Shown here piece after piece: positions 36,679-47,654 of a stretch of DNA of 64,000 nt (position 1 is the stretch's first letter; the number at the start of each line of letters is the position of its first letter). A program made the translations under genes and the position numbers. Origin of the DNA: Mesorhizobium sp. (lineage in GTDB: Bacteria; Pseudomonadota; Alphaproteobacteria; Rhizobiales; Rhizobiaceae); the NCBI GenBank assembly GCA_004020645.1, contig SAQL01000008.1:124001-188000 (forward strand), read 5' to 3'. The notes under the pieces were generated by a model. It saw only the letters and a program-made list of their open reading frames with translations, did not search any database and was not told where the DNA came from.

Positions 36679-38612
36679 CCCGTTGGAACGTTCGTGAAAT
36701 CGCACTCTACGGCGTTGGTGCCAGACGCCGGACGATCGAGTTCGATATCGATAAGGTGAACGTCATCACGGGCGCTTCCGGGACGGGCAAGTCCGCGATC
36801 ATCGACGCTATCGACTACTGCCTGGGGTCAACAGATTGCCGGCTCCCGTTCTTCGTGCGCGGGCATGCTGTGGCCGTCGCCGTCCACTGGGTGCTGGGTG
36901 ACAGCAATCTCATCGTCGGCAGAAAGATTCCGGAGTCCGGGAGCGGCACCAACCAGACGTTCGTGAGGACCGGGAAGAACCTAAGGCTTCCGAATACGTC
37001 CGAAGGACTCGAAGGTCCGACGAACCGCGATACGGCGCGCGCGATGATCGAGAAGTCGTTCGGGATTCAGGATACGGACGATCCTGCCGTCGCAGCCAAA
37101 TCCGAGAAAGGACGCGCGACTATTCGTGACGTGACACCCTACCTGTTCCTGTCGGGCGACATCATCATCAGCAGAGAGACCTTGTTGCACGATTTGCACC
37201 GCCCCGAGAAGGCGCGGGACATCAAAGCGACAATGCCGTACTTTTTGGGCGCGGTGAATCAGACGAGCGTTCTTGCCGCACGGAGGCTCCGCCAACTAGA
37301 GGCTGCCCTCGGCAGGATAGAACGGGAAGCCAAAGCCCAGGAGCGAAGCCAAGGTCTTCTGACGCAGCGTTCCATAGCCCTTCTCACCCAGGCCGAAGGC
37401 ATCGGTCTCATCGCCGAGCTACCTTCGTCAGACGCATCCGACCAGCTCCTGCTCGATCAGCTGAGGGGCGTCGCCGAGAACGGCGTCTTGACGCCCGCTT
37501 CCGGGGACAGCGAAACGCGCGCCGTATTGGAGGAGGAGCGAAGGCAGCTCGTGTCCGAACTACAGACACTGCGCGAAAAGCGGCAGATGCTGAGGCGAAC
37601 CATTCGTGAAGCGGCGGGCTACGGCACTGCGGTGTCGGGACAGTCTCACAAACTCAAGCTGGTCGAGCACCTCAAGCTGGGCGACGGGCGCTGCCCCGTG
37701 TGCGATGCGGAAAATGCAGCGGGTCTGGCTATGGCAGAGCAGATCCAAAACTCCTTGACAATCGTGGCGCACGAAGTCCTTGCGGTCGACGTTATGCGCC
37801 CTCGCCTTGACGACCATTCCGGCCACGTCGAAAACCAGATCGGTTCAAGATCCGGCCGCCTCAGGGAGGTCGAGGCCCAACTCAGCGGGCTGCTCCGGGT
37901 CGAGGAGGAATCCGCAGGCGCAGCATCGCTCCTGCAGGAACGTGCGAGGGTAGTAGGACGCATCGACCAATTTCTGGAGACTACCGCTAGAGACTACGAG
38001 ATATCTTCGACGAATACAGCCTCGCTTGAATCCGAGATCGAAAATCTCAGGGACCAAGTGGATCCACAGGCGCGGCGAGAGCGTCTGCGCGACGCCGAAA
38101 ACATGGTGAGCAACTTTGCGACGGACATGTTGGCAGACCTTCCCACAGAGGTGCCGGCCACCGGCGCGCGCGTCGTTTTCTCGTCCGCGCCCAGCCTTTC
38201 GCTTATCGAGCCGACGCGACGAGCGGTACTCGCGATGGCGGAGGTCGGTTCGGACCAGAACTATCTCGCGATGCACCTCGCGCTGTCGTTCTCTCTCCAG
38301 AAGCTCTTCGAGACTATGCGCGCGCCCGTCCCGGGCCTTCTCGTAATTGATCAGATCAGCCGCCCCTACTACCCCAAGGGTGGGGATGAGAAGCGACTAA
38401 AGGAAATGGAAAAGGACGACGACCAAGTTGCGATGCAGAAAATAGTCCGGTTCCTTTTCGAAGAAACCGCGCGCAGGGCCGGACTTCAGGTCATCCTGAT
38501 CGAGCACGCCTACATCGAAGAGGATCCGGAATATGTCGCGGCGGTCAAGGGTCGATGGACAAAAGCATCGGGCGTGAAGCTCATACCTTCCGACTGGCCT
38601 AATCGGAACTGA
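36675..38612 (+). CDS. SMC/Rad50-like ATPase of an ABC-3C system (DUF3732)
   Basis: A 645-residue ATPase. Walker A is GASGTGKSA at about 33-41, as in VNVITGASGTGKSAIIDAID. A Rad50-like coiled-coil region spans about 200-480 (LEEERRQLVSELQTLREKRQ) with a CPVC hook-like motif near its middle. A signature-like GSDQNYLAMHLALSFSLQ, Walker B VPGLLVIDQ, and a switch His in VILIEHAYIEED complete the site. The GSDQNYL...PGLLVIDQ block is the DUF3732 hallmark. GTG 36675 overlaps the previous stop. Such ATPases are predicted to sense or load on nucleic acid and license the partner nuclease. Confidence 0.88.
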   Translation: MTRWNVREIALYGVGARRRTIEFDIDKVNVITGASGTGKSAIIDAIDYCLGSTDCRLPFFVRGHAVAVAVHWVLGDSNLIVGRKIPESGSGTNQTFVRTGKNLRLPNTSEGLEGPTNRDTARAMIEKSFGIQDTDDPAVAAKSEKGRATIRDVTPYLFLSGDIIISRETLLHDLHRPEKARDIKATMPYFLGAVNQTSVLAARRLRQLEAALGRIEREAKAQERSQGLLTQRSIALLTQAEGIGLIAELPSSDASDQLLLDQLRGVAENGVLTPASGDSETRAVLEEERRQLVSELQTLREKRQMLRRTIREAAGYGTAVSGQSHKLKLVEHLKLGDGRCPVCDAENAAGLAMAEQIQNSLTIVAHEVLAVDVMRPRLDDHSGHVENQIGSRSGRLREVEAQLSGLLRVEEESAGAASLLQERARVVGRIDQFLETTARDYEISSTNTASLESEIENLRDQVDPQARRERLRDAENMVSNFATDMLADLPTEVPATGARVVFSSAPSLSLIEPTRRAVLAMAEVGSDQNYLAMHLALSFSLQKLFETMRAPVPGLLVIDQISRPYYPKGGDEKRLKEMEKDDDQVAMQKIVRFLFEETARRAGLQVILIEHAYIEEDPEYVAAVKGRWTKASGVKLIPSDWPNRN

Positions 38613-38710
38613 CAACATGAGGAGAATTACCGAATGAAGTGTTCACGGAAGTTCGGAATTAGGTACCAGCTGCCGCTAAACTAGGTGCCCGTCAGGAGCC
38701 TCGCTAGCGC

Positions 38711-39199
38711 TCATAGACTGTCGCGCGCAGCCAACCCGAGGGCTTCGCCAACAGTTCGTGCCTGGTCACGATACGGTCGAATCCTTTTGGCTATGTCCTC
38801 GAATTCTCTCCTATCCTGAGACTGCCGGGCGGGGCGATCATCCCAGCGTGCGATAATCTCGTCGAAATCGTCGAAAGTCAGTTCGCCGCGCCGCTTCTTG
38901 TCCCAGCGTAGCTTGCCCTTGCCGTCCTTATAAGGCACCGAGACTCGTTTGCCGATGCGATAATCACCGAACATATCGGAGCCGTTGTCGGTGGCGCTGG
39001 TTTTGGCGCGACAGTTGTTTCTGATAAGTGCCCGCAGACCCAAACCTATGACCTGGTTTTGAATCTTTTCGAGGCGCTGAGGATGTTCACTAAGAACCGT
39101 GTTAACGATCTTATCGACGGAAAAGCGCTGTTCCCGAGACGAATTCTCAATCAACCGTTCAAGGAAAGAGTGAAACTCGCGTAGTTCCAAATTGCTCAT
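38711..39199 (-). CDS. Hypothetical island protein
   Basis: A 162-residue soluble, charged protein: MSNLELREFHSFLERLIENS at the start, then a mid part GLGLRALIRNNCRAKTSATD, and a basic segment KDGKGKLRWDKKRRGELTFD. No domain recognised. ATG 39199 follows GGGAG by seven bases, supporting expression. It lies between the ABC-3C operon, toward which it is transcribed, and integrase 2. It could be an accessory gene of either element. Confidence 0.6.
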   Translation of the reverse strand: MSNLELREFHSFLERLIENSSREQRFSVDKIVNTVLSEHPQRLEKIQNQVIGLGLRALIRNNCRAKTSATDNGSDMFGDYRIGKRVSVPYKDGKGKLRWDKKRRGELTFDDFDEIIARWDDRPARQSQDRREFEDIAKRIRPYRDQARTVGEALGLAARDSL

Positions 39200-39583
39200 C
39201 AACCGCTCCCGCAAATTAGAACGCTAAGTGACTGGCGCTTATAGAACAAGTCAAGAACAACTCATATTTATTCACAGCTTGCCGGTGGCTGCCGGCAACT
39301 TCGCAGCTTGAATGGCGACCGGCAGACGAATTCATGGGTTTCGACCTCCGCCGCCTTGAAATCTTTTTGGTCGCTTTCATCATTCAGTGTCTCCACAAGA
39401 AACGCATTCCGCGAGGCAATAAGACAGGCGCGTCCCGAAGCCTGTTGAATAAGGCGCAAGGCGAAAAGCCGTGAAGTGTTAGGGGCCAAGGTCAGTATAG
39501 AGCCGCGTAGGCCACCCGATATTATGTCTGGCGATCTCAGAGCACCCCAGAAGGACAATCGCTGCCCGCATAGTAGATCGAGT

Positions 39584-40774
39584 TTACCCGCGCCTTCCTG
39601 CGTTCTCAATTTTTTCCAGATAATCTGCCCACCACTGCATCATCCTGGCACGTTCTTCCCAATGCTCCGCCCGGGCATAGGCGCGCCGAACGTTATTATT
39701 TTCAATGTGAGCAAGCTGTCGCTCTACGGCGTCTGGATGCCACTTGCCGCATTCGTTTAGCAGAGTTGATGCCGTTGCTCGGAAGCCATGGGCCGTTGCT
39801 TCATTCTTGCTATACCCCATGCGACGCAGGGCGGCGTTAAGTGTATTGTCGGAAATCGGGCGGGCAGCCGATCGCACACTTGGAAACAGCAGCGTGCCGA
39901 TCTCGGAAATTTTTCTAAGCTCCGCCAGGATACACACTGCCTGCCTTGAAAGAGGCACGCGCTGCGGTCGTCGCATTTTCATTCGTGCTTCCGGAATGGT
40001 CCACACCGAACTTTTGAAATCGAACTCGTCCCATTCAGCGGCGCGAAGCTCACCGGGACGGGGAAACAGCAGCGCCATTAGCTTCAGAGCCGCTCGGGTT
40101 GCGGGCTGCCCGTCAAATGACTCGATTGCACGGAGCAAACCGCCCAATGCCTTCGGATCAGTAATGGCGGCACGTGGCGTCACCGTTGGCCTGATGAGCG
40201 CACCCCTTAGCGCGGACGTTGGGTCTGTGTCCGCGCGTGCGGTCGCGATGGCATATCGAAAGACGCTGCCAATCGTCGAGCGCAGTCGTCTGGCCGACTC
40301 GTATCGACCGCGGACCTCCACGGTGCGAAGAGCGGCAAGAATATCGGCGGCATCAAGTTCCCGGATGCATTTGCCGCCACACGTGGGATAGGCGAAATCG
40401 AGCAGCCATTTGACCTTGGTGATTGTCCGGTCGGCACGTCCCTCTTTCTTCAGCTTGTCTACATACTCCTCCGCGATTGAACGAAACGTGTCCTCCGCCG
40501 AACCAGCCTTTCGCGATTTGCGGTCCTGCGCAGGGTCGATCCCAGTTCGTAAGAGACGTTTGGCGTCGTCGCGCGCTTGGCGCGCCTCGGCCAGCGAAAC
40601 GAGTGGATAGCTGCCCAAGGCCAGGAGCTTCTGCTTGCCGTCGAAACGATAGGCGAGACGCCATAGGCGGGATCCAGTGGGCTGCACCCAGAGCTGGAGC
40701 CCACCTCCGTCAGACAGTTTCAAGAGTTTTGAAGAGGATCGTGCGTTTCTGCATTTCACGTCAGAAAGGGCCAT
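39584..40774 (-). CDS. Tyrosine recombinase / P4-type integrase 2
   Basis: This 396-residue integrase has the P4-like N-terminal DUF4102 domain (LKLSDGGGLQLWVQPTGSRL, WRLAYRFDGKQKLLALGSYP) and a catalytic domain with Arg in LFPRPGELRAAEW, HGFR, and the Tyr in NNVRRAYARAEHWEERA. The P4 family typically uses tRNA 3' ends, and tRNA-Phe lies 212 bases from its 5' end, so the Phe locus is the likely attachment site. It is full length with all catalytic residues. It is unrelated at the N-terminus to integrase 1. Confidence 0.93.
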   Translation of the reverse strand: MALSDVKCRNARSSSKLLKLSDGGGLQLWVQPTGSRLWRLAYRFDGKQKLLALGSYPLVSLAEARQARDDAKRLLRTGIDPAQDRKSRKAGSAEDTFRSIAEEYVDKLKKEGRADRTITKVKWLLDFAYPTCGGKCIRELDAADILAALRTVEVRGRYESARRLRSTIGSVFRYAIATARADTDPTSALRGALIRPTVTPRAAITDPKALGGLLRAIESFDGQPATRAALKLMALLFPRPGELRAAEWDEFDFKSSVWTIPEARMKMRRPQRVPLSRQAVCILAELRKISEIGTLLFPSVRSAARPISDNTLNAALRRMGYSKNEATAHGFRATASTLLNECGKWHPDAVERQLAHIENNNVRRAYARAEHWEERARMMQWWADYLEKIENAGRRG

Positions 40775-40986
40775 TTTTGGAACCTCCCATTGGCGGCTTC
40801 GATACCATCAGGATGTCCAATACCAACGAAAATACCACCCCTCCGCCTCGTTGGACCAAATACGCCGAGACTCCGTGAAACGCGCTCTCGTGCGCCCTCA
40901 GTGCGAAAAAGAGCTGCGATTCCAAGGGTCTAAAGAGCCTGGAGCGTAGAAGCTGCGATGAAAGGAAGTGTCGGGAGAAGAGGGGA

Positions 40987-41062
<76 letters not shown>

Positions 41063-41260
41063 CTGTTCCGGCACGCGAGCAGTTCTGCACGCCGGATTTC
41101 TTGAAAGCGCCGCAGGCGCCCCTTGAAAGCGGGTGGGTTATAGCACGGGAATCCGGCCTGTCCAGCGCTTAAGCGCTGATTTCAAGCGGGAAACCAGCAG
41201 TTGCTCGACGGGCGGATTCATGGGACGCGGTCGGGGCCCGCAGGCTGCTCTGAACAGCCC

Positions 41261-41458
41261 TCATTTGGGAGGATCGTTGTCCGGTTCGTCCTCGTCGTCG
41301 CGGCCCGGAATGACGTAGGCGCCCTTGAGCCAGCGGTTGAGGTCGATCTCCTTGCAGCGCACGGAGCAGAACGGGTAGGTCTCACGCGCCGACGGCTTGC
41401 CGCATTCGGGGCAGGGCCGCTTGGGGCGCAGCGGCGTGACTTTGTCGTCCGAGCTCAT
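41261..41458 (-). CDS. yacG: DNA gyrase inhibitor YacG
   Basis: A 65-residue zinc-ribbon protein with the Cys4 site in [10 protein letters not shown] and [18 protein letters not shown], and the acidic tail [12 protein letters not shown]. In E. coli YacG binds gyrase B and blocks DNA binding. ATG 41458 gives [13 protein letters not shown]; the longer frame to 41500 overlaps the maf stop region and is less likely. It follows maf closely on the same strand. Confidence 0.93.
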   Translation of the reverse strand: MSSDDKVTPLRPKRPCPECGKPSARETYPFCSVRCKEIDLNRWLKGAYVIPGRDDEDEPDNDPPK

Positions 41459-41471
41459 GACCGCCCCGAGC

Positions 41472-42098
41472 TCATGGCCGAACTGACTGCCAGTTGGCAT
41501 GCACCTTGAACCCCTCGCCGGTCAGCAGCGCCACCGTCTCATAGAGCGGCAGGCCGACGACGTTGGTGTAGGAGCCGACAAGCTTGACGACGAAGGCGCC
41601 GGCCAGCCCCTGGACGGCGTAGCCGCCGGCCTTGCCGCGCCATTCTCCCGAGGCGACATAGGCGTCGATCTCGGCGCGCGGCAGCCGCTTGAAACGCACC
41701 CTGGTCTCGACCAGCCGCTGGCGCAGCTTGCCGGCCGGCGTGATCAGGCAGATGCCGGAATAGACCCGGTGCGAACGGCCGGACAGCAGCCCGAGGCAAT
41801 TGACGACGTCGTCGAACGTTTCGGCCTTGGGCAGGATGCGCCGGCCGACGGCGACCACCGTGTCGGCGGCCAGCACGAAGCTCGGCGCATAATCGGCTTC
41901 CGTCTGCAGCGAGGCCAGCGCCTTCTCGGCCTTTTCCTTCGACAGGCGCTTGGCCAGCGAGCGCGGATGCTCGGCGCGCAGCGGCGTCTCGTCGACACCT
42001 GCCGGCAGCACGCGGTCCGGCTCGATGCCGGCCTGCTGCAACAGTTCGATCCGGCGCGGCGAACCCGAGGCAAGCACGAGCTTCGGCAAAATGCGCAT
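41472..42098 (-). CDS. maf: Maf-like nucleoside triphosphate pyrophosphatase
   Basis: This 208-residue protein has [19 protein letters not shown], the Maf signature near the N-terminus, then [20 protein letters not shown] and [16 protein letters not shown]. It hydrolyses non-canonical or pyrimidine NTPs to monophosphates, a house-cleaning role linked in Bacillus to septum formation. It lies between infA and yacG, as in many rhizobia. Confidence 0.95.
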   Translation of the reverse strand: MRILPKLVLASGSPRRIELLQQAGIEPDRVLPAGVDETPLRAEHPRSLAKRLSKEKAEKALASLQTEADYAPSFVLAADTVVAVGRRILPKAETFDDVVNCLGLLSGRSHRVYSGICLITPAGKLRQRLVETRVRFKRLPRAEIDAYVASGEWRGKAGGYAVQGLAGAFVVKLVGSYTNVVGLPLYETVALLTGEGFKVHANWQSVRP

Positions 42099-42123
42099 CG
42101 CGATCCCGGGAGCTCTGACGATC

Positions 42124-42342
42124 TTACTTGAAACGGTAGGTGATGCGGCCCTTGGTCAGGTCGTAGGGTGTCATCTCGACCAGGACCTTGTCGCCGGTCA
42201 GCACGCGGATGCGGTTCTTGCGCATGCGGCCGGCCGTATGGGCGATGATTTCGTGTTCGTTTTCGAGCTTCACCCTGAACATCGCGTTGGGCAACAATTC
42301 CGTGACGACACCCGGAAACTCGAGGACTTCTTCCTTCGGCAT
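42124..42342 (-). CDS. infA: Translation initiation factor IF-1
   Basis: A 72-residue S1/OB-fold protein: [60 protein letters not shown], ending GRITYRFK. It binds the ribosomal A site during initiation. ATG 42342 is the universal start; frame extension to 42426 is untranslated leader. Confidence 0.98.
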
Positions 42343-42432
42343 TCGATACCTTTGCTTGGATGGGATTCCCAGCGCCCGGCCGGAATTTGCGCGGAACCTA
42401 TATGATAATCGTGCGCTTGTGAACATGCTTAA

Positions 42433-42873
42433 TCAGCGCGGTTTTTTGCCTTCCGGCGCCAGAAAACGGCGGCCGATCCGCGCCTTCAGCCGTTCGCGCA
42501 CCTCGCGATAGGCGGCCATGATCTGCTCGCGCGTGCCGCCGACGTCGGTCGGGTCCGGCATCGGCCAATATTCGACGTCGACGGCAAGCGAGCGGGTAAG
42601 CTCGAGCGCGGTGTGATGAGCTTCCGGCGACAGCGTGACGATCAGGTCGAAATAGCCGTCCTCGAGATCGTCCAGTGTCCTTGGGTGCCGTTCGCCCAGC
42701 GAAAGCCCGTCCTCGGCCAGCACGGCGTCGACGAACGGGTCGCGCTCGCCGCCGCGCACCCCGGCCGACGCCACGAAAGTGGTCGCCGGAAGCACTTGGC
42801 GCGCCAGCAGTTCGGCCATTGGCGAGCGCACGGCGTTCATACCGCAGACAAACAGGATCGAGCGGGGCAGCAT
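42433..42873 (-). CDS. Low-molecular-weight protein-tyrosine phosphatase / ArsC-like
   Basis: A 146-residue protein with the phosphatase loop SILFVCGMNAVRSPMAELLA (Cx5R plus Ser) near the N-terminus, and the general-acid Asp in WPMPDPTD. The DP motif and size fit the LMW-PTP family, which also includes thioredoxin-coupled arsenate reductases; the arsenate-type Cys pair is absent, so a phosphatase is more likely. It sits conserved between UPF0262 and infA. Confidence 0.9.
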   Translation of the reverse strand: MLPRSILFVCGMNAVRSPMAELLARQVLPATTFVASAGVRGGERDPFVDAVLAEDGLSLGERHPRTLDDLEDGYFDLIVTLSPEAHHTALELTRSLAVDVEYWPMPDPTDVGGTREQIMAAYREVRERLKARIGRRFLAPEGKKPR

Positions 42874-42898
42874 CGAGCGGGGCAGAGGGGCTGGCAGT

Positions 42899-43384
42899 TC
42901 AGCCTCGCCAGTGCAGCACGCAGACCAGCGTGAACAGCCGGCGCGCCGTATCGAAATCGATATCGATCTTGCCGGCCAGCCGGTCCATCAAAGTCTGCGA
43001 GCCTTCATTGTGCAGGCCGCGCCGGCCCATATCGATCGCCTCGATCTGGCTGGGAGTCGAGGTGCGGATGGCGTCGTAGTAGCTTTCGCAGATCATGTAG
43101 TAGTCCTTGACGATGCGCCTGAGCGGCGTCAGCGACAGGATGTGGGTGACCACGGCAGCGCCGTCCTCACGCGTTACCGCGAAGACCAGGCGGGATTCGG
43201 CCAGCGACAGTTTTAGCCGGTAGGGTCCGGCGCCGTCGTCATTGACCGGCTGGAAGCTGTTTTCCTCGATCAGGTCGAAGATCGCCACCGCCCGCTCATG
43301 CTCGACATCGGGCGTCGAACGGCCGATCGATTCGTCGAGTTCGACATCGATCAGCCTGGCACGGGTTCGATCGTAGTCCGCCAT
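42899..43384 (-). CDS. UPF0262 family protein
   Basis: A 161-residue soluble protein with the UPF0262 pattern: [56 protein letters not shown] and [20 protein letters not shown], ending [14 protein letters not shown]. The family is restricted to alphaproteobacteria, normally next to hisD, and has no known function. It starts six bases downstream of the hisD stop. Confidence 0.92.
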   Translation of the reverse strand: MADYDRTRARLIDVELDESIGRSTPDVEHERAVAIFDLIEENSFQPVNDDGAGPYRLKLSLAESRLVFAVTREDGAAVVTHILSLTPLRRIVKDYYMICESYYDAIRTSTPSQIEAIDMGRRGLHNEGSQTLMDRLAGKIDIDFDTARRLFTLVCVLHWRG

Positions 43385-43390
43385 GCCAGT

Positions 43391-44683
43391 CTACATATTC
43401 AGCCGTATGGCGACGGAGCGTCCATGCGCGTCGAGGCCTTCCGCCTTGGCCAGCGCGATGGCCGCCGGCGCCAGCGCCCGCAATTGCTCCGGCCCGAGCT
43501 TCAGGATCGAGGTGCGCTTGACGAAATCGAGCACCGAAAGCCCGGACGAGAAGCGCGCCGAGCGTGCCGTCGGCAGCACGTGGTTGGAGCCGCCGACATA
43601 GTCGCCGATGGCTTCCGGCGTGTGGCGGCCGAGAAAGACGGCACCGGCATTGCGCATCCGCGCCAGGAAGGCTTCCGGCTCGTTGATGGCAAGCTCGACA
43701 TGTTCGGCTGCGATGCGGTCGACCAGCGGCAGTGCTGCCTCGATCGTCGAAACGAGGATGACGGCGCCGAAATCGCGCCAGCTCGCGGCCGCCGTCTCGG
43801 CGCGCGACAGGTTTTGCAACTGGCGCTCGACCGCCTGTTCGACCGCCGTGCTGAAGACAGCATCGTCGGTGATCAGGATCGACTGCGCCGACACGTCATG
43901 CTCGGCCTGGGCAAGCAGGTCGGCGGCGATCCAGTCCGGATCGTTGCTGCCGTCGGCCACGACAAGCACTTCCGAAGGCCCGGCGATCATGTCGATGCCG
44001 ACCGTGCCGAACACCTGGCGCTTGGCCGCGGCGACATAGGCATTACCGGGCCCGACGATCTTGGCGACCGGCTTTATCGTCTCGGTGCCATAGGCAAGTG
44101 CTGCGATCGCCTGCGCGCCGCCGACGCGGTAGATTTCGGATATGCCGGTCAGGTCCGCCGCCACCAGCACCAGCGGATTGACGATGCCGCCGGGCGCCGG
44201 CACCGCCATGACGATGCGCTCGACGCCGGCGACCTTGGCCGGTACGGCGCTCATCAGCACCGAGCTTGGATAGCTCGCCGTGCCGCCCGGCACATAGAGC
44301 CCGACCGCCTCGATTGCCGTCCAGCGCCAGCCGAGCTCGACGCCGGCAGCGTCCGTGTAGCGGTCGTCCTTCGGCCGCTGCCGCTCGTGATGGGAACGGA
44401 TCCGGTCACGGGCGAATTTAAGCGCCTCGATCGTCTGCGGGTCGGCGTCGTCGTAGGCCTTGGCGACGTCGTCTTGCGACACGGCTATGCCGAGGTCATT
44501 CAGATCGGCCTGTTCGAATTTCTGCGTATACTCGATGAGCGCCGCGTCGCCCTCGGCGCGCACCCGCGCGATGATCGCGCGCACCACGGCGTCGACGTCC
44601 GCCGAGACCTCGCGCTTGGTCAAAAGGAACGCGGCAAAACGCTGCTCGAAATCGGCATCGGACAGACGAAGGGTGATGGCCAT
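43391..44683 (-). CDS. hisD: Histidinol dehydrogenase
   Basis: This 430-residue zinc enzyme catalyses the last two NAD-dependent oxidations from histidinol to histidine. Visible are VPGGTASYPSSVLMSAVPAK, VGGAQAIAALAYGTETIKPV, KIVGPGNAYVAAAKRQVFG and GPSEVLVVADG; the zinc and catalytic Glu/His lie in AEHVELA and SNHVLPTA. ATG 44683 gives the standard MAITLRLSDADFE. Other his genes are elsewhere. Confidence 0.97.
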   Translation of the reverse strand: MAITLRLSDADFEQRFAAFLLTKREVSADVDAVVRAIIARVRAEGDAALIEYTQKFEQADLNDLGIAVSQDDVAKAYDDADPQTIEALKFARDRIRSHHERQRPKDDRYTDAAGVELGWRWTAIEAVGLYVPGGTASYPSSVLMSAVPAKVAGVERIVMAVPAPGGIVNPLVLVAADLTGISEIYRVGGAQAIAALAYGTETIKPVAKIVGPGNAYVAAAKRQVFGTVGIDMIAGPSEVLVVADGSNDPDWIAADLLAQAEHDVSAQSILITDDAVFSTAVEQAVERQLQNLSRAETAAASWRDFGAVILVSTIEAALPLVDRIAAEHVELAINEPEAFLARMRNAGAVFLGRHTPEAIGDYVGGSNHVLPTARSARFSSGLSVLDFVKRTSILKLGPEQLRALAPAAIALAKAEGLDAHGRSVAIRLNM

Positions 44684-44693
44684 CTTGTGCCGC

Positions 44694-45128
44694 TCAGGCT
44701 CTGTGGAAGGGGCGTGACGTCGCTTCCCATGCGCCGCCAATGTCAGCGAGCCGCGCCTCGATGCACTCGACATCGAGCATGATCGCGCCCCCGCCTGAAA
44801 AGATCAGCTCGACAATGCCGGCCGGCTTGTCGAGCGCGAGGAAGCTGATCGCCAGCAGCGACAGCACCTCATCCGGCTTGTCGCGGGCAATGCCGCTGGT
44901 CTTGGCGCCCAGCACCCGGTCGAAATGCAGCACGCTTTGCCGCCGCTCATTGTGCTGTCGGAACAGGCCCGATTTCGCCTCCCAGACGAAGCGGTTCATC
45001 GTCATCACGAAGCGCTTGACCGCCGGCATGTATTCGAGATCGCCGACCTTCAGCACGGCGTCCTGGACATGGGCCGAGACGATGCTCAGATCCTGATCGT
45101 CGAGCGCGACAAGCTTGAGAAGGTTCAT
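44694..45128 (-). CDS. DUF2948 family protein
   Basis: A 144-residue protein starting MNLLKLVALDDQDLSIVSAH with VQDAVLKVGDLEYMPAVKRF and FVWEAKSG, then SLLAISFLALDKPAGIVELI. The family occurs in alphaproteobacteria between murA and hisD, as here; function unknown. It ends ten bases before hisD starts and is probably co-transcribed with it. Confidence 0.92.
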   Translation of the reverse strand: MNLLKLVALDDQDLSIVSAHVQDAVLKVGDLEYMPAVKRFVMTMNRFVWEAKSGLFRQHNERRQSVLHFDRVLGAKTSGIARDKPDEVLSLLAISFLALDKPAGIVELIFSGGGAIMLDVECIEARLADIGGAWEATSRPFHRA

Positions 45129-45242
45129 GCGGATTTCGCACCCTGCGAAGGTTTACAATCGACGTTCTGTTAGGCGGTCTTGGCGATCCGTGCAACCGCG
45201 CCACGGATTCCGACCAAGGCAATCGCGCCAAGTGTGCGCTGC

Positions 45243-45390
45243 CCTGCCGGGCACTTCTCCCCGTATAGTGACGGGGAGAAGGACGCCTTCGCGAAGGATT
45301 TCGCCAACATCCGGCGTTGCAGAAAGGGCGCCAAGGTCGCGGCCAGCCCCTTCTCCCCGTCACTATACGGGGAGAAGATGCCGGCAGGCA
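45243..45390. repeat. MITE-like inverted-repeat element, copy 1
   Basis: Two palindromes, CTTCTCCCCGT-ATAGTG-ACGGGGAGAAG (45254-45281) and its inverse with loop CACTAT (45350-45377), are arranged as arms of one larger inverted repeat with outer CTGCCGG/CCGGCAG. The centre contains TTTCGCCAA and TTGCAG, also found in the element at 58732. It fills the murA-DUF2948 gap; no coding frame. Confidence 0.75.
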
Positions 45391-45450
45391 GATGAGGTGC
45401 GGCGCCAAGATCGATAATTGGTCTGAGGCCCTTGGGTTCTGCCGATTCCC

Positions 45451-46743
<1,293 letters not shown>

Positions 46744-46883
46744 GGAAGAACGTCCCCTCGGCCGAAAGGCCGGTTTTAATCGGTTGAGTCTGTTGTGGCC
46801 GGTCTAGACCCGGCCCGTCTAAACCATTGGCCGGCTTGGTTCAAGAAACAGGATTCCCGCCCTGGCCAGCCTGTTGATATAGG

Positions 46884-47114
46884 TCAATCCTTTTGCGTTT
46901 CCCCTAAAACGCCGAGCCCGTCCGGCCGCTTGTCAGCGTCGCCGGTGCGCCGCTTGTCGGCGTCGCCGGTGCGCCGCGAGCGCGACTGCGCCTTGCGCTT
47001 CTGCAGATTGGCGCGCAATTGCTCGGCAAGCCGGCTCTTGCGGTCAGCCTTTTTCGGTGAGCTGTCCCTTTTCGATGGCCCGCCCTTGTCAGGTGGGATT
47101 GTCTTGTCGTTCAT
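46884..47114 (-). CDS. Small basic hypothetical protein with internal repeat
   Basis: A 76-residue, very charged, probably disordered protein: KGGPSKRDSSPKKADRKSRL, then AEQLRANLQKRKAQSRS, then two tandem copies of RRTGDADKR. The DNA repeat is visible at about 46930-46975. No recognised domain; similar Lys/Arg-rich proteins with LAEQLRANLQKRKAQSR are common beside murA in related genomes, by my recollection. The start follows the GGAACC region, so translation is plausible. Confidence 0.6.
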   Translation of the reverse strand: MNDKTIPPDKGGPSKRDSSPKKADRKSRLAEQLRANLQKRKAQSRSRRTGDADKRRTGDADKRPDGLGVLGETQKD

Positions 47115-47264
47115 GGTTCCGTCCCGGCCAGCCCGCTATCAAGGGATAGCCAACATTGTGGCGCTGCCATGTCCGCAAAAGCCGTCGGAGCGGGCTTTCA
47201 CGGATGGGCTTGCGCTTGGCCTTGCGCTTGCCGGTTCGATATGGCAGAAGCCCCGCCATCAGCG

Positions 47265-47339
<75 letters not shown>

Positions 47340-47654
47340 GTCACCAAGGATTCTAGCAGAGCTTCTATGCCGCGCTGTGTCCAGCTGCGCAGGGTAGCGC
47401 GCCCGGTTGTGGCACAAATCCGGCACATTATGTCCGCTAGGCTTCTGCCGCTGAAGAAGCGAGCGCTCAGGGGATGCGCAAAGGGGGCCGGATCGACTGC
47501 TGTCGGGGCCGTGTCTCAATTTTAAGCTCGGCCACGGGCGGCGAAGGTTTTGCCAATCGCGCGTTTGAAGCCTATGCTTCGATATCGGCCGCCAGTGCTG
47601 CGGATGCAGCCGACAGTGAGAGGGTACGTGCTCTTGCCCGTTCGGGAGAGAGCC

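Noticed and set aside
39268..39609. 113-codon minus-strand frame downstream of integrase 2
   Set aside because: TTG start, no ribosome site, overlaps the integrase end, no recognisable domain.
40775..40986. att repeat of tRNA-Phe next to integrase 2
   Set aside because: Apart from the tRNA itself I found no second copy of its 3' end by eye; needs a computed search.
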